Origin: Cantharellus purpuraceus
Lineage: Eukaryota > Basidiomycota > Agaricomycetes > Cantharellales > Hydnaceae
Direction: 5' to 3'
Assembly (NCBI GenBank): GCA_025174535.1
Contig: JALBUN010000015.1
Span: 122,501-186,500 of the forward strand
Length of the DNA: 64,000 nucleotides
Below the pieces are notes generated by a model. That model did no database searches. It was not told the origin of the DNA and was given only the letters and a program-made list of their open reading frames with translations. The translations under genes and the position numbers were made by a program. Shown here one piece after another: positions 31,733-43,107 of the stretch. How positions within the stretch are numbered: the stretch's first letter is position 1; each line of letters starts with the position of its first letter.

Positions 31733-32989
31733 CTTTAACATCTCTCTTTACTATTTGTATATTTAATATAAGAATGGTGTCAAAACTAATATTTGGCCTA
31801 GATGATAAACTCTGAGACAGTAAATACTATATAGATAAAGTGACTAGTACTAGTAAGACTGCAAATATAAAAGCCTATAGTCAGAAGGTAGATATTCAAG
31901 GTAGCCTGGTTATATGTAGGATTGTACCTTTGAGCACATGTCAAAGAGGTAATATCCTTATGATTGTCAATAGTTAGAATGACTGGCCAATCAAAATACT
32001 TAATAAGTCATGAGATGTAACTTGGATATAGTGAATAGAGTGAGATTTTAGTTGCTTAGCAAAGGAGGCTAACTAATAAAAACCAGAGAGAACAAGGAAG
32101 AATGATAATACAAGTGTATAGTGAATTCCAGCTCTTTTGGGCTCTAATATTTAATCCCCTATGCTATAGCTTCAATAGTCAGCCCAAGCTTCTACTTGGC
32201 ACGAACTTCCACTCAACTCCTCTGATGCAGTGATGTCCATCTTTGGTTGGTTACATCAGTGAACTCTGTTAGTGGATTGCTCTGCAAACGCTGACCTGAT
32301 TGCTGATAAGAGAGTATCCTTTACCTGTAAAACCTGTGCCCTTTTAAAGATATCATAGGTTCATGATATCAGTTATTATCTTATTGCTTGATATCTCATA
32401 TTTTTAGAGAGAACATATAGCTTCTACAAGGAGCAGATGGAAATGCAGCACCATGGTGTTAATGCATATGAATGTCATGGCCTCTATCACACACTTGCAG
32501 CTACCCTCAGAGGGTGAAGTTGTGCCTGTGCCCTGTGTTCCTATACACAGTGATGTAACCTGCAATGTCATCAGTAGTCTTATGTGGAGCTGACATGGCT
32601 ATGCCTGCTCACCTTCACCAGAGACTGTCAGTTTCTTGGCATGATGCACATAGTTTTGCATGGAGTTTTGCATGGCCATGAAGGAATTAATGAGATATGG
32701 TAACTAAGAAGCTGGTAAGCATGCCAGCAAGTGACAGTGTAACACAGATGACTAACATTTGTCATTGCAGATCCCCAGCCTATGACAAGCATGCACAGAT
32801 CACTGACAACCACAGCTGAGCTCAGTACCATCAGAATAAGCCTCCTCATCACCTGCACAATTGTACTCACTCACCACCATTGCAGCTACTCGAGCTCCTT
32901 TCTTCTCAGAATAAGGCTGTCCCAATGCCTCTTGTCAAGCAGATCTCAAAGCAGATTCTTTCTTCAATTGGATTGCATGCCCTCGGCAC
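31733..32989. other. AT-rich non-coding flank
   Basis: No coding region is recognisable. The stretch from about 31740 to 32420 is rich in A and T with scattered short direct repeats. It is probably the 3' flank of the tet/JBP element and decayed repeat DNA. Confidence 0.4.
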
Positions 32990-33895
32990 TGCCCTTTACT
33001 TCAGCCTGTGCTATCATGCTGTCTCAGGAAGCACAGAGGAACAGGAGGTCCATGAGGTCCAACCTCACAAATGTTTTAGAAGAGCCATATTGTGCACAAA
33101 CATGATGGAAAAAAATATGCAGCACCATAGTAGGCACCACATCAACTATCACCTCTACCTTTGCATGATAATTATATTTGTGTCTCAGCAGTTTCCCCTG
33201 CTTCATCAACTTTTCTGGTCAATCTGAGCATGAAACTTGACCAGCCATAGAAGTCAAAGCTGAGATGCTCATCTACAGATTGTGTTGTTGTGCTCCGTGG
33301 ATTTGTACCTTATAATAGAAAAGATTTAGGTGTGTTGTGCAGCAGCAATGCTTATCTGAATCTTATGTAAGGCTTATCTGTCTAGCAGTCACCTGACCCT
33401 GCTCAGTTTGGTAAGTACTGGCTTACTGAAAATTTTCATTGAGCTTTCTACCTTCAATCTCTACAAGCCCACAGTGCACAATCCAGGTGAGCTTGCTAAA
33501 TTTTGATTGCATGGGACAGACATGTGTCATGTTTGGTCACAAAATGCACATCATTCATTGTAGCTTATCTAATGAACAAGAACTATATGTAACTCTGTAA
33601 AATAAAAATATACAGTTGCTTTATCACAATAATAAACTGCATGCAAACCATATAGGTATTATAAAAACTTCATGTTTAGTACACACACACTGAGTCTAAC
33701 CTGTATAGATGTCTGACACACGTGAAGAGAGTCTTCACCTTGCCAAGTGTTGCTTTCTCCAACCAAGAACTCACGGTAGAAGAGCAAAAAAAAACCACTC
33801 TACTGACCAAAGGTCTAGAGATTCAGTTCAGCTTATCTCTGAGCAATCCCATGATTAACATTGATCCTTATGGTCCTCCTCAGTCATGGTGGTGA
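32990..33895 (-). pseudogene. Decayed, internally deleted copy of the OrsD/14-3-3 unit
   Basis: Segments match the 19.1-23.9 kb unit in order. 32994-33080 matches 19140-19226 (exon 5 of the OrsD gene). 33081-33560 matches about 22195-22860 (exon 1 with the first zinc finger, plus the intergenic region). 33590-33790 matches the 14-3-3 promoter and start (ATGTCTGACACACGTGAAGA), with a jump into exon 2. Finally 33797-33890 matches 23835-23920 of the 14-3-3 gene but in inverted orientation. About 3 kb of the source unit is missing. None of it can be translated for long. The same intergenic DNA and the 14-3-3 start being present shows that both genes were copied as one unit. Confidence 0.8.
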
Positions 33896-34082
33896 TGGGA
33901 GTAGCTGCAGGATGAGAAGCAGCAGCTAGAGGATGCTCAGGAAGCAGATGAAGGGTAACAGGGTGAGAGCCAAGAGCATGATGGGCAAGCAGGTTGACTG
34001 CCAGATGGGTGTGCTATATAAGTATCATCTGCCCAGCTGGAATAGAAGCTGGAATTCATGCCAGAATGGCATTGTATGGTGC

Positions 34083-34168
34083 ATCTGCATTGCAGACCAT
34101 GTTGTACTAACTATAATCAGGTGATATCTGCATTGCAGACCACATTGTACTAACTATAATCAGGTGAT
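34083..34168. repeat. Tandem duplication, 2 x 43 bp
   Basis: The unit begins ATCTGCATTGCAGACCA and ends CAGGTGAT; the second copy starts at 34126 and differs at two bases. A partial third start (ATCTGCTGCAGG) follows. No coding role is apparent. Confidence 0.85.
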
Positions 34169-34539
34169 ATCTGCTGCAGGTTTGACTGGGTAACTCACAT
34201 GGCTCACAGAGATGATGTGTACGTGTGCTTGTGCTTAACAACGATGTGAGGCTAATGTCAAGCTGCTGGCAATGGCCTCTGGCAATGGCCTCTGGCTGCT
34301 GGCTGGCTGGATGGAATACATGCAAATCAGACGCACCCACAACGCAACAGGACATCTGCCAACTGGTTCCATAAGTCTGGTGGCAGATCTTTCATTGCCC
34401 AACCAGGGAAAGAACCAGCTCTCTATACATTTCATTTGAAGAAAGAGGTAAGGTACACCAAACTCTGTGGAAAGCATGCAGAGGGTTGACTTTTAAAATA
34501 TAACAGGTGTTGTACGGTGGTGTGGTGGGCAGGCTCAAT

Positions 34540-35001
34540 TTATGCACAAAAACAACTAAACAAAGATTGAAGCCATGTTGGAGAGCTGGAAATGTCAAGG
34601 AAAGATGATGTGGGCTCTGAAGGTGTAGTAGGTTGTGAGGGGAACATGATGGAAGGGTAGCTGAGGTGATGCGTGGAAGCTCTGTAAACTGCAAGGGGAT
34701 CGTGTTCTGAAACTGAAACATCACCATAATCCACTGCTGCTCTGGGCACGGCGGCAATGTATTCATGCTTCAATGCACCCTCAAACATAATATCCTGCTG
34801 GACCAGATGCAGGCAGACCGTGTCTCTGCACCCATCAGGCATAGCTGAAGCTGCAATCCATCCTGTCCATACTGAGCCTTCAGGTATAGGATGGCCTAAA
34901 CGATAGATGATCTCTGAAGGACGCTGGGGTGTGGTGATATATGGGGGCCTGACTGTGATGGTTGTGTGTGGGACAGGATCATTGTGATGGAGAGATGTCA
35001 T
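34540..35001 (-). CDS. Unrecognised 153-codon open reading frame
   Basis: The minus-strand frame contains VWTGWIAASAMPDGCRDTVC and a Ser/Pro/Thr-rich end. No family was recognised. A second frame on the same strand (34392-34766) overlaps it. The surrounding DNA is repeat-rich, so it may be a transposon-derived or non-coding frame. Confidence 0.2.
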   Translation of the reverse strand: MTSLHHNDPVPHTTITVRPPYITTPQRPSEIIYRLGHPIPEGSVWTGWIAASAMPDGCRDTVCLHLVQQDIMFEGALKHEYIAAVPRAAVDYGDVSVSEHDPLAVYRASTHHLSYPSIMFPSQPTTPSEPTSSFLDISSSPTWLQSLFSCFCA

Positions 35002-35004
35002 CTT

Positions 35005-35519
35005 AGTGAGTTCAGCAGGTGCTGCGCGTGGCGTGTGGCGTGTGGCGTGTGACTAGGAAGGAGTGTGAGAAATCTATTCTGCAGTCAGTCATGATAAACT
35101 TACTAGTGTGAGCAGGTGGGAAAATGCAGGTATGTAAGGAGATGTGTGCTGATAAGCATGTGCTCAGCCTGTTTGCTTGCACTTTTCACTTTACCGCCGC
35201 CGCCGCCGCGTCCGCGGTGAATCAAGTGATTTCAAACTCAGCCATGAGCTGGCCATTTGTTGGCGCGCGCACGCGTGGTGTGCGCCTGCGCGCCTGAACA
35301 CCGCTTTCAGCGCGTTCAGTGCCCGTTCAGTTGAACCTGCCTTTTAAAGGAAATTTAGCCACCTCCAGACTCCCACGCCCCCCGTAGCAGCGCCGGTAAT
35401 ACACGGGTAGGATGTCTTTAGCACAATCCCCTTCTGACCAACTTCAGATGTCATTTTCTCAAGAACCGGTCTGCCAGTTTTTATAAAAATTGGTGATTCT
35501 ATTTAGAAGGAAGAGTAGA
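35005..35519. other. No gene recognised; GC-rich microrepeats
   Basis: GCGTGTG occurs three times in tandem at about 35026-35050, and a GCC-repeat lies at about 35195-35212. No reading frame with recognisable content is present. Confidence 0.4.
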
Positions 35520-36016
35520 ACAACATAGCCAAATTTCAGCCCAAGAGCATGGTTCTTGCATTTGAAGCTTTCATGCCCCATCTATAGGAATGGAGGTGGA
35601 GATGGAGTCTGGAGATCAGACTTGGTGTTACATCCTGTAACACCATTAGCTGTAGTTCAAAGAAGCAGAGTTCTATGACACAGTCCAGTACTGAGGCCAA
35701 GTACATGGCTGGCATGCATGCTACAAAGAAGATCATGTGGCTCAGGACATATTTCTGTCAGAAATAGAACAGATACAGAACTCACCGACCACCCTTTGGA
35801 TTGACAACCAATCTGCCATTGCTCTTCTATAACAGGACAAAGCACATAGCTGTTTGGTATCACTTCATCTGTAAGGAAATTGAGGATGGTAAATTAGATC
35901 CAATTTATATGCCTACTAGCAAACAGGTTACAGATGTACTCACCAAAGGGGTCAAGTTTGACAAGTTCATGAGAGGAATGGGGGTTAGACAAAAGGGTGT
36001 GGACATGTTGTGAGTG
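35520..36016 (+). pseudogene. Ty1/copia polymerase C-terminus (RNase H) fragment
   Basis: In successive frames the plus strand reads SKKQSSMTQSSTEAKYMAGM, EIEQIQNSPTTLWIDNQSAI, then RTKHIAVWYHFICKEIEDG and MPTSKQVTDVLTKGVKFDKF before a stop at 36011-36013. These are the standard C-terminal RNase H blocks of Ty1/copia polyproteins. At least two frameshifts (near 35760 and 35825) separate them. Sequence starting TGTTGAACATAG at about 36021 could be the 3' LTR, although no 5' partner was found. Confidence 0.75.
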
Positions 36017-37560
36017 GATGTGTTGAACATAGATGTATTAACACATTTGTTTGGATCTATGGTAGTCCACAGTTTGTCAGCCAGGGCAGTGGCACTAACT
36101 ATTTATGGATGCCAGCAGAGGTATATAGAAGAGAAATTTTCACTCATTTAAATCCTCAGTCTTCATACAATCAAGACTGAGGTTTATACTACAATCCCTT
36201 CTTCATAGTTTAACAATGAACTAATAATTCTTTTACAGTATCTCTTCTAGCTTCCACTGCATTACATTATTCTACACTTACAAATGGCCAGAGACTTTTG
36301 CATTACTGCTTCCCACACAGACATTGAATGCAGTGGGCTTGGAGGGCATTTGGAGGCCACAAAGTAATTTTTCCCAATTGTCATACAAGAGTGTGGATGT
36401 AAATTCACAAGCATTACTGTAGGGGTCCCTAATAACAGTAAAACGGATCCACTTTTTGGAGGGCTGCTAGCTGTTCAGACGTTATTATGCGATCATGAGA
36501 ATAGCAAACTGGGTGACTATTTGACATGTTCATGAGTACAATGTTCTTCATCTGCACATTCCTTGTATCATAATGAAGGACGCGGTGTCCGATTCAATTA
36601 AAAAGAATATAATTTTGATGTGAGGGGCGGTAAGCAGCATCTGACAGCATAAATGTCTCATCCATGCGTGATGCTTCCGACTTGGCAGACAGGCACGAAA
36701 CATGCTCAGTCATCAGGCAGATTGTTTGAAAACCCGTAGAACTAAGGATGGAGTTACTTTATATCTTGGATGAAGCATACCATGTCAACGTACGGTCCGA
36801 TGAGGAAATGAATTGGAATTGTATTTGAAAACTGGTTGGAGAGTAATGATGGATGGATTTCCTCAGCCGGTGAAAAATGGAAAGCACAGACAAGAAACTG
36901 GGGGTGGATACCATATCTGTATACAGCGGATAAAAAAACATAAGTGCTTGAACATGTGAACCAATCATTCACACCACCTGACAGCCTATCTTCGAACAAT
37001 ACATAGCGGCGTCGTAAAGACCAAGCACTCGTAGATTGAGACACTCATCGACGGCTTGTGTCGAGTGTTTCGCTTCGTGCTCTCGTCTTGTACTTGCTAG
37101 TCTGCGCTGTGGATACGAATTGGATGTGCATTGGGTGGAAACATGCACACAATTCAAGTATGTAGGTACCTAGCACGTCGAGTGCGATGACAGATCCAGT
37201 CGAGAATATGTAACTGGTAACCAAGGAGCGCACTGTCAATCAGGTACCATGGGCGTTTACGTCAGCCGACATCTGATCATGTATAGGCGCTTGGGGTCTG
37301 AGGCCGAGGAGGAGGAGGAGGCTAAGGCCGAGGCCTGTTGCCTCAACCTTCATGGACACCTCACCCAACGATGCCCTCTCGAGCTGTTCCAGACACCACA
37401 GTCAAGGCTGCATCTGTTGGACAAGCGATGTTCAAGGTGAGTTACGCTTGCTGCTTGTGTGCCAGCCACATCTTAGCACCAGGATCCCGCAGCTAACAGC
37501 ACTTCCACTCGTGCCACAGAGCTTGGGATACGATCGGGCGATTTAACTACCTCTCAAGCC
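36017..37560. other. Intergenic; no gene recognised
   Basis: The left part may contain the copia LTR. Short minus-strand frames between 36754 and 37239 have no recognisable domains. A plus-strand frame at 37249-37440 with an Asp/Glu-rich run precedes the next gene and could be an upstream exon, but nothing supports that directly. Confidence 0.35.
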
Positions 37561-40484
37561 ATGTCTGCTCTGCCGCCGCTGCCTATTCCACCGCCGCCAA
37601 CACCTATCATGCTGTACATTGGTGCTGGGTATGATCTATCACCACTGCTGACCTTCGCTCCTGGAGGTCCATCCTACCCGATTGTTCCGCTATCCAGACA
37701 AGATCATGCACACTCCCAAATCTCACATGAACATGGCACGTACACCTCCTTTCTTTTCGTGGACGCCAAGCCCCGCCACACCTCGGCATACATGGTTCCC
37801 GACTTTCACGAATGGACAACCATCGAGGCTCGTGTCAGGTAAGTGCAGCCTCCTTATATTCGTCTTCTCGCTGGTTCACCAACCCATGTTTACCCAGGAA
37901 TGTCCTCCACTATGCGCAGGGTGCTCTCACCCGCTGGCGTGCTGTGCCTGGAGCACCAGATCTCCTCTGGTTCGAAGGTGGTGGCAATGCTGCGCTGGTT
38001 GACTCTCGCAGCCGCGAGCCCGCTTGGGTATTCTCCGACCTTCCGAATGCTTCAATCGCAGTATCAGCACAATCTCCACACTCTACGCACCACTCTTCCT
38101 TTTACACACAACCACTTACGACCCTGCTCTACCTTTTCAACACCCTCGATGTCGAGCTTGTGCATGCTCCACTCCTTGAACGTGTCTGGCCTCGTGTGGA
38201 GGCACTGTATGTGCACGGATTGCGGCTGCACGTGAGGACCGGTGCTGGAATGGCTGCGAGCAGGGTTGCTGTACGTACAAAGACGGGGATAGATGCGGAG
38301 GATCCGAGTGCTGGTATTCGTTTGGAGGCCGACCTGCACGGTATAAGACTGTCATCAAAGCTAGGTACGGGACTCAAGAGATGCTACGTTATCGTCGGTT
38401 CTTGGGGGACACCACTCCGTAATTCACGCCGCATGGTGAAAAAGTTCAGTCAAGCTCAGAGTGGAGGTAAAGAAGAGAATGCAATAGTGGAGATCGGTGT
38501 GCGTCATGTTGATTTTGTGCATGACGCATGGAGTCGGTGGAAGTCAGAAGTCCATAGGCGTTCGAAGATTATGGGGGCCAGGATGCCCTCTGGCGGTGCT
38601 GGACTGCCTTGTTCATCCACCAGTTTACCTCCGTCCTTAGCATCAACACCATGTGAAGTCCCATCGATGCTCTCCCTCAATATTACCAACGCTTCGTTCC
38701 CTTACCCAATTCATGTCACCCCGCCCTCTCCGTTAGTCTTTCGCTCCCAGGTCCGCAACTCCAGATCCTTGCGACGAGGCACGGATGTATGGGATTCTGA
38801 TTATGATGGCGACTCTGAGGATGTATATTCGCAATGGGATGAGAGTGAGTGTGAGTGTTCGCGCGAGCAGGGCGACGTGTTTGACGGTGAGAGCACGCTG
38901 GAGTCGTGTTTGTTTTCACCTGAGAGCCCTCTTCCCCCTTTCTTCACTCGAATCCCCCAACTTGCATGGTCCTCAACGTTGCGTGGCGGTAGGGGAGGAT
39001 ATTACGTTTCGAAGACTGTCGAGGAGAGTATAGCAGTGTGGCGTGCGAGGAGGGATGGGCATATAGATGTCAGTGAGGACGACATGAGCGCAAGTGATGA
39101 GGAAAGCAACTTTGAAGGAGTTGGGAAGAGGGCAGAACGCATATATAGCAATAGACGTGCGCAGTATCTGCATAGGCTGAGAACATTCTTTGACACGCGT
39201 GCTTGTGAGTACGCTCACCTTTGTTAGTTTACTCGTCATGACCGAGATCTTTTCATAGATCCTTCCCTCTTTCGTCGTTCTGGCACAAGACCACGTCCTC
39301 TACAAAGGCCCCGGTCGTGTCCCCCTGCAGCTGCACATGACTCGGACGGGACAGTGACGGAGAACTCGACTAGTGACACGATCTTTGGTATAGGCCCCTG
39401 CGAGAGTGCGGGAGCCAAAGATGTGTGTGAGGGCGTTAGCCAGAGGGGAGACAGGATTCAAACAGCGTGCGAGGTAAGGATGGAGAGGAAACAAGAGCAT
39501 ATAGTGTTTGGTTTCTGGCGACGGTTTGCGCGTGCACAGCATGGTGCAGATAATCATGTCGGACGTTTAGGTGTGGGCCGCGATGTGCATGGATTGGCGA
39601 AGACGAGGACAAGGCCGACCCGTATTCGCGAGCATATACCCTCTCCTGGTTTCAGCTACAAATCAATGCGAGCAACTGATGGAAGGCAACAAGATTCACA
39701 GAACCCCCCTGGCAAAACTTATAACGCCCATTCACAAACCTGTGCCTCCCCTCCGCTCCCTAGATCTATCTCAACACAACGTATGCAAGTTGCGGACTTT
39801 TCAAGCACAACTTTGGATGCTTACAACGCTGTTAGTGGTTTGGCAACCCCTAGCACTGCGCACGCTTCCTCCAGCCTTTCTTCTACTCCATCGACCTCGA
39901 CCATTCGGTCCTCTGCATCGCCCTCGCCTGTTCCACCTGCCGCGTGCTCGCAAACGACATTGCCCCATTCGCTGATAGGGCAATCGAGTCAGTCTGATGA
40001 ACCTATGCAGGTGCAGCCGAGTGTAGATTCGAGCAGCCAGAGATGCGCATTGGGAATTGCGTCCAGGTCGAAGACGAGGCAGCATCGCCAGAAATTCGTC
40101 GAGTATACGTGGCTTGAATTTGCACGGTCAATATCTGGATTGTCCCAGCGTGGTCGGAATATGGTGCATGAAGAGGAGGGAAGACATTTCCCAGCTCTCC
40201 CCCCACTTCCAACGCGTACGCCCTCACCCTCGGCAATGGTTTCCTTCCCGGCTCAGTTCCTGATAAAGCCAAGTAAGGACAGACGGCTCCGGAGACACTC
40301 ACACGATCGTGCAAGTACGGCGCGTGGGTGTCGATTCGAACTAGAATCACCGCTGGTTCCGCCATTGCCATCACCTTTCCATGGGCACACTCATATGCGG
40401 TCGTCGGAAGAGCCAAAGCATTCTCACACGCACGCACAGCACACACCTTCTGACGCTCACCCTGGGGCCCTCCGCGATCTCTAA
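37561..40484 (+). CDS. Large protein of unknown function, three exons
   Basis: Exons 37561-37838, 37898-39204 and 39259-40484 with clean GT-AG introns of 59 and 54 nt join in frame to 936 aa. The N-terminus reads MLYIGAGYDLSPLL and later FLFVDAKPRHTSAY, a pattern vaguely like the first strands of a Rossmann methyltransferase (glycine-rich loop, then an acidic end of strand 2); this is only a hint. The middle has no recognisable domain. The second half is low-complexity, rich in Ser, Pro, Arg and His, with acidic tracts (DVWDSDYDGDSEDVYSQWDE), and is probably disordered. An optional 42-nt in-frame intron could lie at about 39474-39515 (GTAAGG...ATATAG). It is a single-copy host gene; no function is assigned. 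Confidence 0.7.
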
Positions 40485-42496
40485 CGATCGGTCGAGTTAT
40501 GTTTATGATCGAGTTATTTATGCTAATGAAACCCGCATTAGATCATGGGCGTCAGCTAATCATATCGACTATATTGTTAGATTCTCTCTCCTGGTGAGAT
40601 CTATAATCTCGCTTATCGGGTCGGGTTATCGCTGCCGTTCATAATACCATAGAATAGTCACGGAGTTCGGCCTTTGGTTCGTGTAGTGTGCCACTTATAA
40701 TAGCTCGATAGAGTATAGAGGTCACAAATATAAGTTATTTGTATTCAGGAGTATGAGCCACCTATAGGATGACATTTCATCTCTTCGTCGTGCGTTACAT
40801 AATATTTAGAGGAAAATAAGCTTGTATGTAACTCGCCACACAGCCCTCAGCAGTTACCGTGCTCGGGATATGCCCGTCTTTGGTTTGACAGAAGGTTTGA
40901 AGGACTGGCTCAGATGCAGGTGCCAAATCTGCCGATGGTCGTGTCGAGAGCCATAGGAAGGTACTTGTCGGCCTCCTTGTTACATCTAGGCTTACGTAAT
41001 GACATGCCGCTCTGGTCCAGCGGTACGGTAACCACTCGCTAGTGCCTAGGCTTCGAAGACAACTGTAACCATGACTCTGGCGATTGGCATGGCCGGAAGT
41101 GCCGCCACATCTCGTCGTCGAATCGGAGTCTTATATATGTATCGTTCCTTTTTAAAGCGTCATCGTGGATAACCTGACACCATTAGGTATGTGGTTCATG
41201 GACGTCTTTATATTGAGGAGACCGACGAAGGCCGCTCTGTACAGAGAAGATATCGAAGGCCATACATAGCCCGAGCACCTTCAGTCCCTTCCAAAGAAGG
41301 ATCTAATCCTGTCGCAGGAAACGCGATCACTTTCACACATTCACACGCTGCTTTTTCATGAAGCTTCTCGTCGTCGTGCCGCACGCCCCCTTAATCTGTA
41401 GCACGTTTTCTTAATATCAATGCATTCGAATCTAAAAGCTTCCAATATTGCATCCCCACGGCCCACATGGCCAGCGAGCCTCGTTTGCCCATAGTGACTC
41501 TGTACTGCTAATTTGGGTACCAATCTGTCACGCCAGTCCATCTGGGCTCTGGGGGTGGTCGACTCGGGGCTTCTTCGTTACAGTTGTTCTGCAGATTTGA
41601 GGTGACACACCTCGCCAATGCTGTGTCATCCATTGTGACGGTGTTCACCTGACATCTGATGTGGCGTTTGGCGTTTGGAAGGGGCTTGTCGTTTGTGTTG
41701 CCCGCTCCTGATGGAACCACAGGACGGTTAGTCCAGACAGTGGACTTTGCGTGCTTCCCCCTGTTCTGACGTGGACGACATCAAGTCTGACACGCAGCAT
41801 CACCACCCACTCGAGAATATTACGGTCAAACCCCGCTGCCCGATGGCACTTGCACACCAGTCCCGAGGCCCTGGTGACGCGAAACATCACCTTCGCCGCC
41901 AACTTTGCATATGACATCGGACGTTCTGGGCATGTAGCGGGACGACTTGCTCCACCACCCCTGACGCCCATCTTTCAAAAACAAATGAACCATCTTACCC
42001 CACCCCACTGATCGACCATGTCCCCCATTCCAAGCACACATATCGTTTCAACCTGGCATCGTAGTCTCTGCTTCGGCACCTCAACTCTCCCAAAAATATG
42101 AATAAAAATGAAAAACAAGGGTGGCACAGCCCTCATTCAAAAGCGCACATATCGCGCTCAAAATGTCCAGTATCTGTTTCGCACCCCCTCCTCACTTGAC
42201 TACAACCCCCACTCCCACCCATGCCATGTCCTGCCAATCAATGACGACGGCAGACCCCTCAACTCACCTCGTCCATCATCCCCATCGCTCTCCATCTCCC
42301 CGTGTCCATCCATGTCTATGCCAGTCCTAAATGACTCCCCCCATTCCCAAGTCACACACACTTGACAACCAAAACCCAACCCCCCCCCCCAGCGCCAAAA
42401 CGTGTCAAAAACACACCCAACCACAGCAGCCAGAGCACAAGTATGCCAACGGCACCTTCATTATCCCATCATGCAGCCGCCCCCCTGATCCACACA
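40485..42496. other. Intergenic; no gene recognised
   Basis: Two kilobases with only short frames. No tRNA-like cloverleaf with a GGTTCRANNCC box was found by eye. It separates the 37.6-kb gene from the three-copy family. Confidence 0.4.
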
Positions 42497-42604
42497 CATC
42501 ACACGTCCCTCAATCCATCAACCGCCCGGGTACCCGACCGGATCAAACAGCATCACACGTCCCTCAATCCATCAACCGCCCGGGTACCCGACCGGATCAA
42601 ACAG
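42497..42604. repeat. Exact tandem duplication, 2 x 54 bp
   Basis: The unit starts CATCACACGTCCCTCAATCC and contains the palindrome CGGGTACCCG; the copies at 42497-42550 and 42551-42604 are identical. The duplication is a multiple of three and stays open in one frame, but no gene was recognised there. Confidence 0.9.
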
Positions 42605-43107
42605 CATCACACCATCCTGCCACACGTCAAGCCCCCTACACGACGACACGTCACATCCCCGGCAATAGGGACACATACGCGCAGAACAGATCCAGGACGA
42701 CACGTCACCACGCATCACGCCACACGTCAACCCAAAAGGCACTGCATCAAGCCCCCCCTACGCGACAACATCCCCGACAACAATAGGGAATAACATTACG
42801 GCAGAACAGATACACCTACAAAGGACCGACCGTACACGCCATGTACACACACACACATACACAGAACACAAACACGAGCGAGGAGTGAATTGGGAGGGAA
42901 TAAGCAACACCGGGGAGAGAGGTAAATAAAGGAGTGCGAAAAGAGCGGGTGAGAGAGACGGCGCGAAAATAAATAGAGCAGGCATGGCACGAGTACATAC
43001 GAGCGATCCAACCTAGTCATCCCATGTGATACCACCCAAAAGAGACCAAGAGAAAGAAACCGCATGACCACCCACCACAAGCAAACCCTAGCCGCCACAC
43101 ACATTTT
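42605..43107. other. Intergenic; CA-rich microsatellite
   Basis: A run of ACACAC-type repeats lies at about 42845-42875. The rest is the 3' flank of copy 1 of the paralogous family. No gene was seen. Confidence 0.5.

Noticed and set aside
40485..42496. tRNA or small RNA gene in the long intergenic stretch
   Set aside because: No A-box/B-box pair or cloverleaf could be found by eye.
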